Assembly: GCA_037131065.1 (NCBI GenBank)
Contig: JBAXRT010000144.1
Location: 1 to 6,933, forward strand
Reading direction: 5' to 3'
DNA: 6,933 nt
Origin: JBAXRT01 sp037131065
Lineage (GTDB): Bacteria; Bacteroidota; Bacteroidia; Bacteroidales; FEN-979
In this document: one piece after another, positions 6,710 through 6,933 of the stretch
Layout: the number at the start of each line of letters is the position of its first letter
Position numbering within the stretch: the stretch's first letter is position 1
Made by a program: the position numbers and the translations under genes
Notes under the pieces: generated by a model
Databases searched by the model: none
Told to the model about the DNA's origin: nothing
Seen by the model: the letters and a program-made list of their open reading frames with translations, nothing else

Positions 6710-6877
6710 ATGGCTTACAAAATAAATGAAGATTGCACCGCTTGCGGAACCTGTATCGATGAGTGCCCCGTTGAGGCTATTTCTGAAGGTGATATCTACA
6801 AAATTGATCCTGAGGTTTGCACCGACTGTGGCGCATGCGCCGATGTTTGTCCCGTTGAAGCAATTCATCCGGAGTAA
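6710..6877 (+). CDS. Small 2[4Fe-4S] ferredoxin, clostridial type
   Basis: This 55-residue electron carrier has two CxxCxxCxxxCP motifs: Cys9, 12, 15 and 19, and Cys37, 40, 43 and 47. Each is followed by VEAI, giving the internal pseudo-twofold repeat of bacterial 2[4Fe-4S] ferredoxins. Length and motif spacing are normal for the family. It is acidic and has no signal peptide, so it should act in the cytoplasm as a low-potential carrier. The ATG at 6710 is chosen because the mature ferredoxin family begins MAYKI just there. The frame extends upstream to a TTG at 6674, but that adds 12 residues unlike any ferredoxin. There is no Shine-Dalgarno, as usual in this phylum. It is a single-gene unit with its own promoter and terminator, divergent from korA-korB. 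It is the likely electron acceptor or donor for that enzyme, though it may also serve pyruvate:ferredoxin oxidoreductase, Rnf or hydrogenase encoded elsewhere. Confidence 0.94.
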   Translation: MAYKINEDCTACGTCIDECPVEAISEGDIYKIDPEVCTDCGACADVCPVEAIHPE

Positions 6878-6894
6878 TCATTAACTGATTATTG

Positions 6895-6932
6895 AAAAAA
6901 GGTGGTCTCATTCAGGTGGGATCACCTTTTTT
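6895..6932 (+). terminator. Strong intrinsic terminator after the ferredoxin gene
   Basis: GGTGGTCTCA (6901-6910) pairs with TGGGATCACC (6917-6926) over 10 bp, including two G-U pairs, around the loop TTCAGG. AAAAAA lies before the stem and TTTTTT after it, extending the helix and supplying the U-tract. It begins 17 bases after the stop codon. The flanking A-run also makes it possibly active from the other side, where the G-U pairs become weaker A-C mismatches. Confidence 0.9.
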
Positions 6933-6933
6933 A

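Overview
The window looks like chromosomal DNA of an anaerobic or facultatively anaerobic member of the Bacteroidota. Four things point there: promoter-like sites of the TTTG-N19/20-TAnnTTTG type, mostly absent Shine-Dalgarno sequences, a membrane-anchored AraC-type regulator with an N-terminal multi-helix domain, and a two-subunit 2-oxoacid:ferredoxin oxidoreductase. This placement rests on sequence style alone; no database was searched.

Layout, left to right. Positions 1-103 may hold the first codons of a secreted protein running off the left edge on the minus strand. A 7-helix AraC-family regulator follows on the minus strand (235-1338). A 404-base AT-rich divergent spacer (1339-1742) separates it from a plus-strand 7TM-PAS sensor histidine kinase (1743-3503). 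The kinase converges on a minus-strand operon, korA-korB (6447 to 3552), and a hairpin at 3505-3531 lies between them. Upstream of korA is a divergent spacer of about 260 bases with a heptamer/hairpin repeat element (6532-6602) and a good promoter. That promoter drives a 55-residue 2[4Fe-4S] ferredoxin (6710-6877), which ends in a strong intrinsic terminator at the right edge.

Function. KorA (fused gamma-alpha) and KorB (beta, with thiamine diphosphate and one [4Fe-4S] cluster) should interconvert 2-oxoglutarate and succinyl-CoA with ferredoxin as electron carrier. The complex has no ferredoxin-like delta subunit, so the small ferredoxin encoded divergently next to it is a natural candidate partner. 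The left half is regulatory: a membrane AraC regulator and a histidine kinase with no response regulator in the window. Nothing in the sequence ties these two to the kor/ferredoxin module.

Most of the window is ordinary core metabolism and signalling. The points most worth a second look are a promoter placed so close to the kinase start that its mRNA would be leaderless, the heptamer/hairpin repeat between korA and the ferredoxin gene, and the possible signal-peptide start at the left edge.
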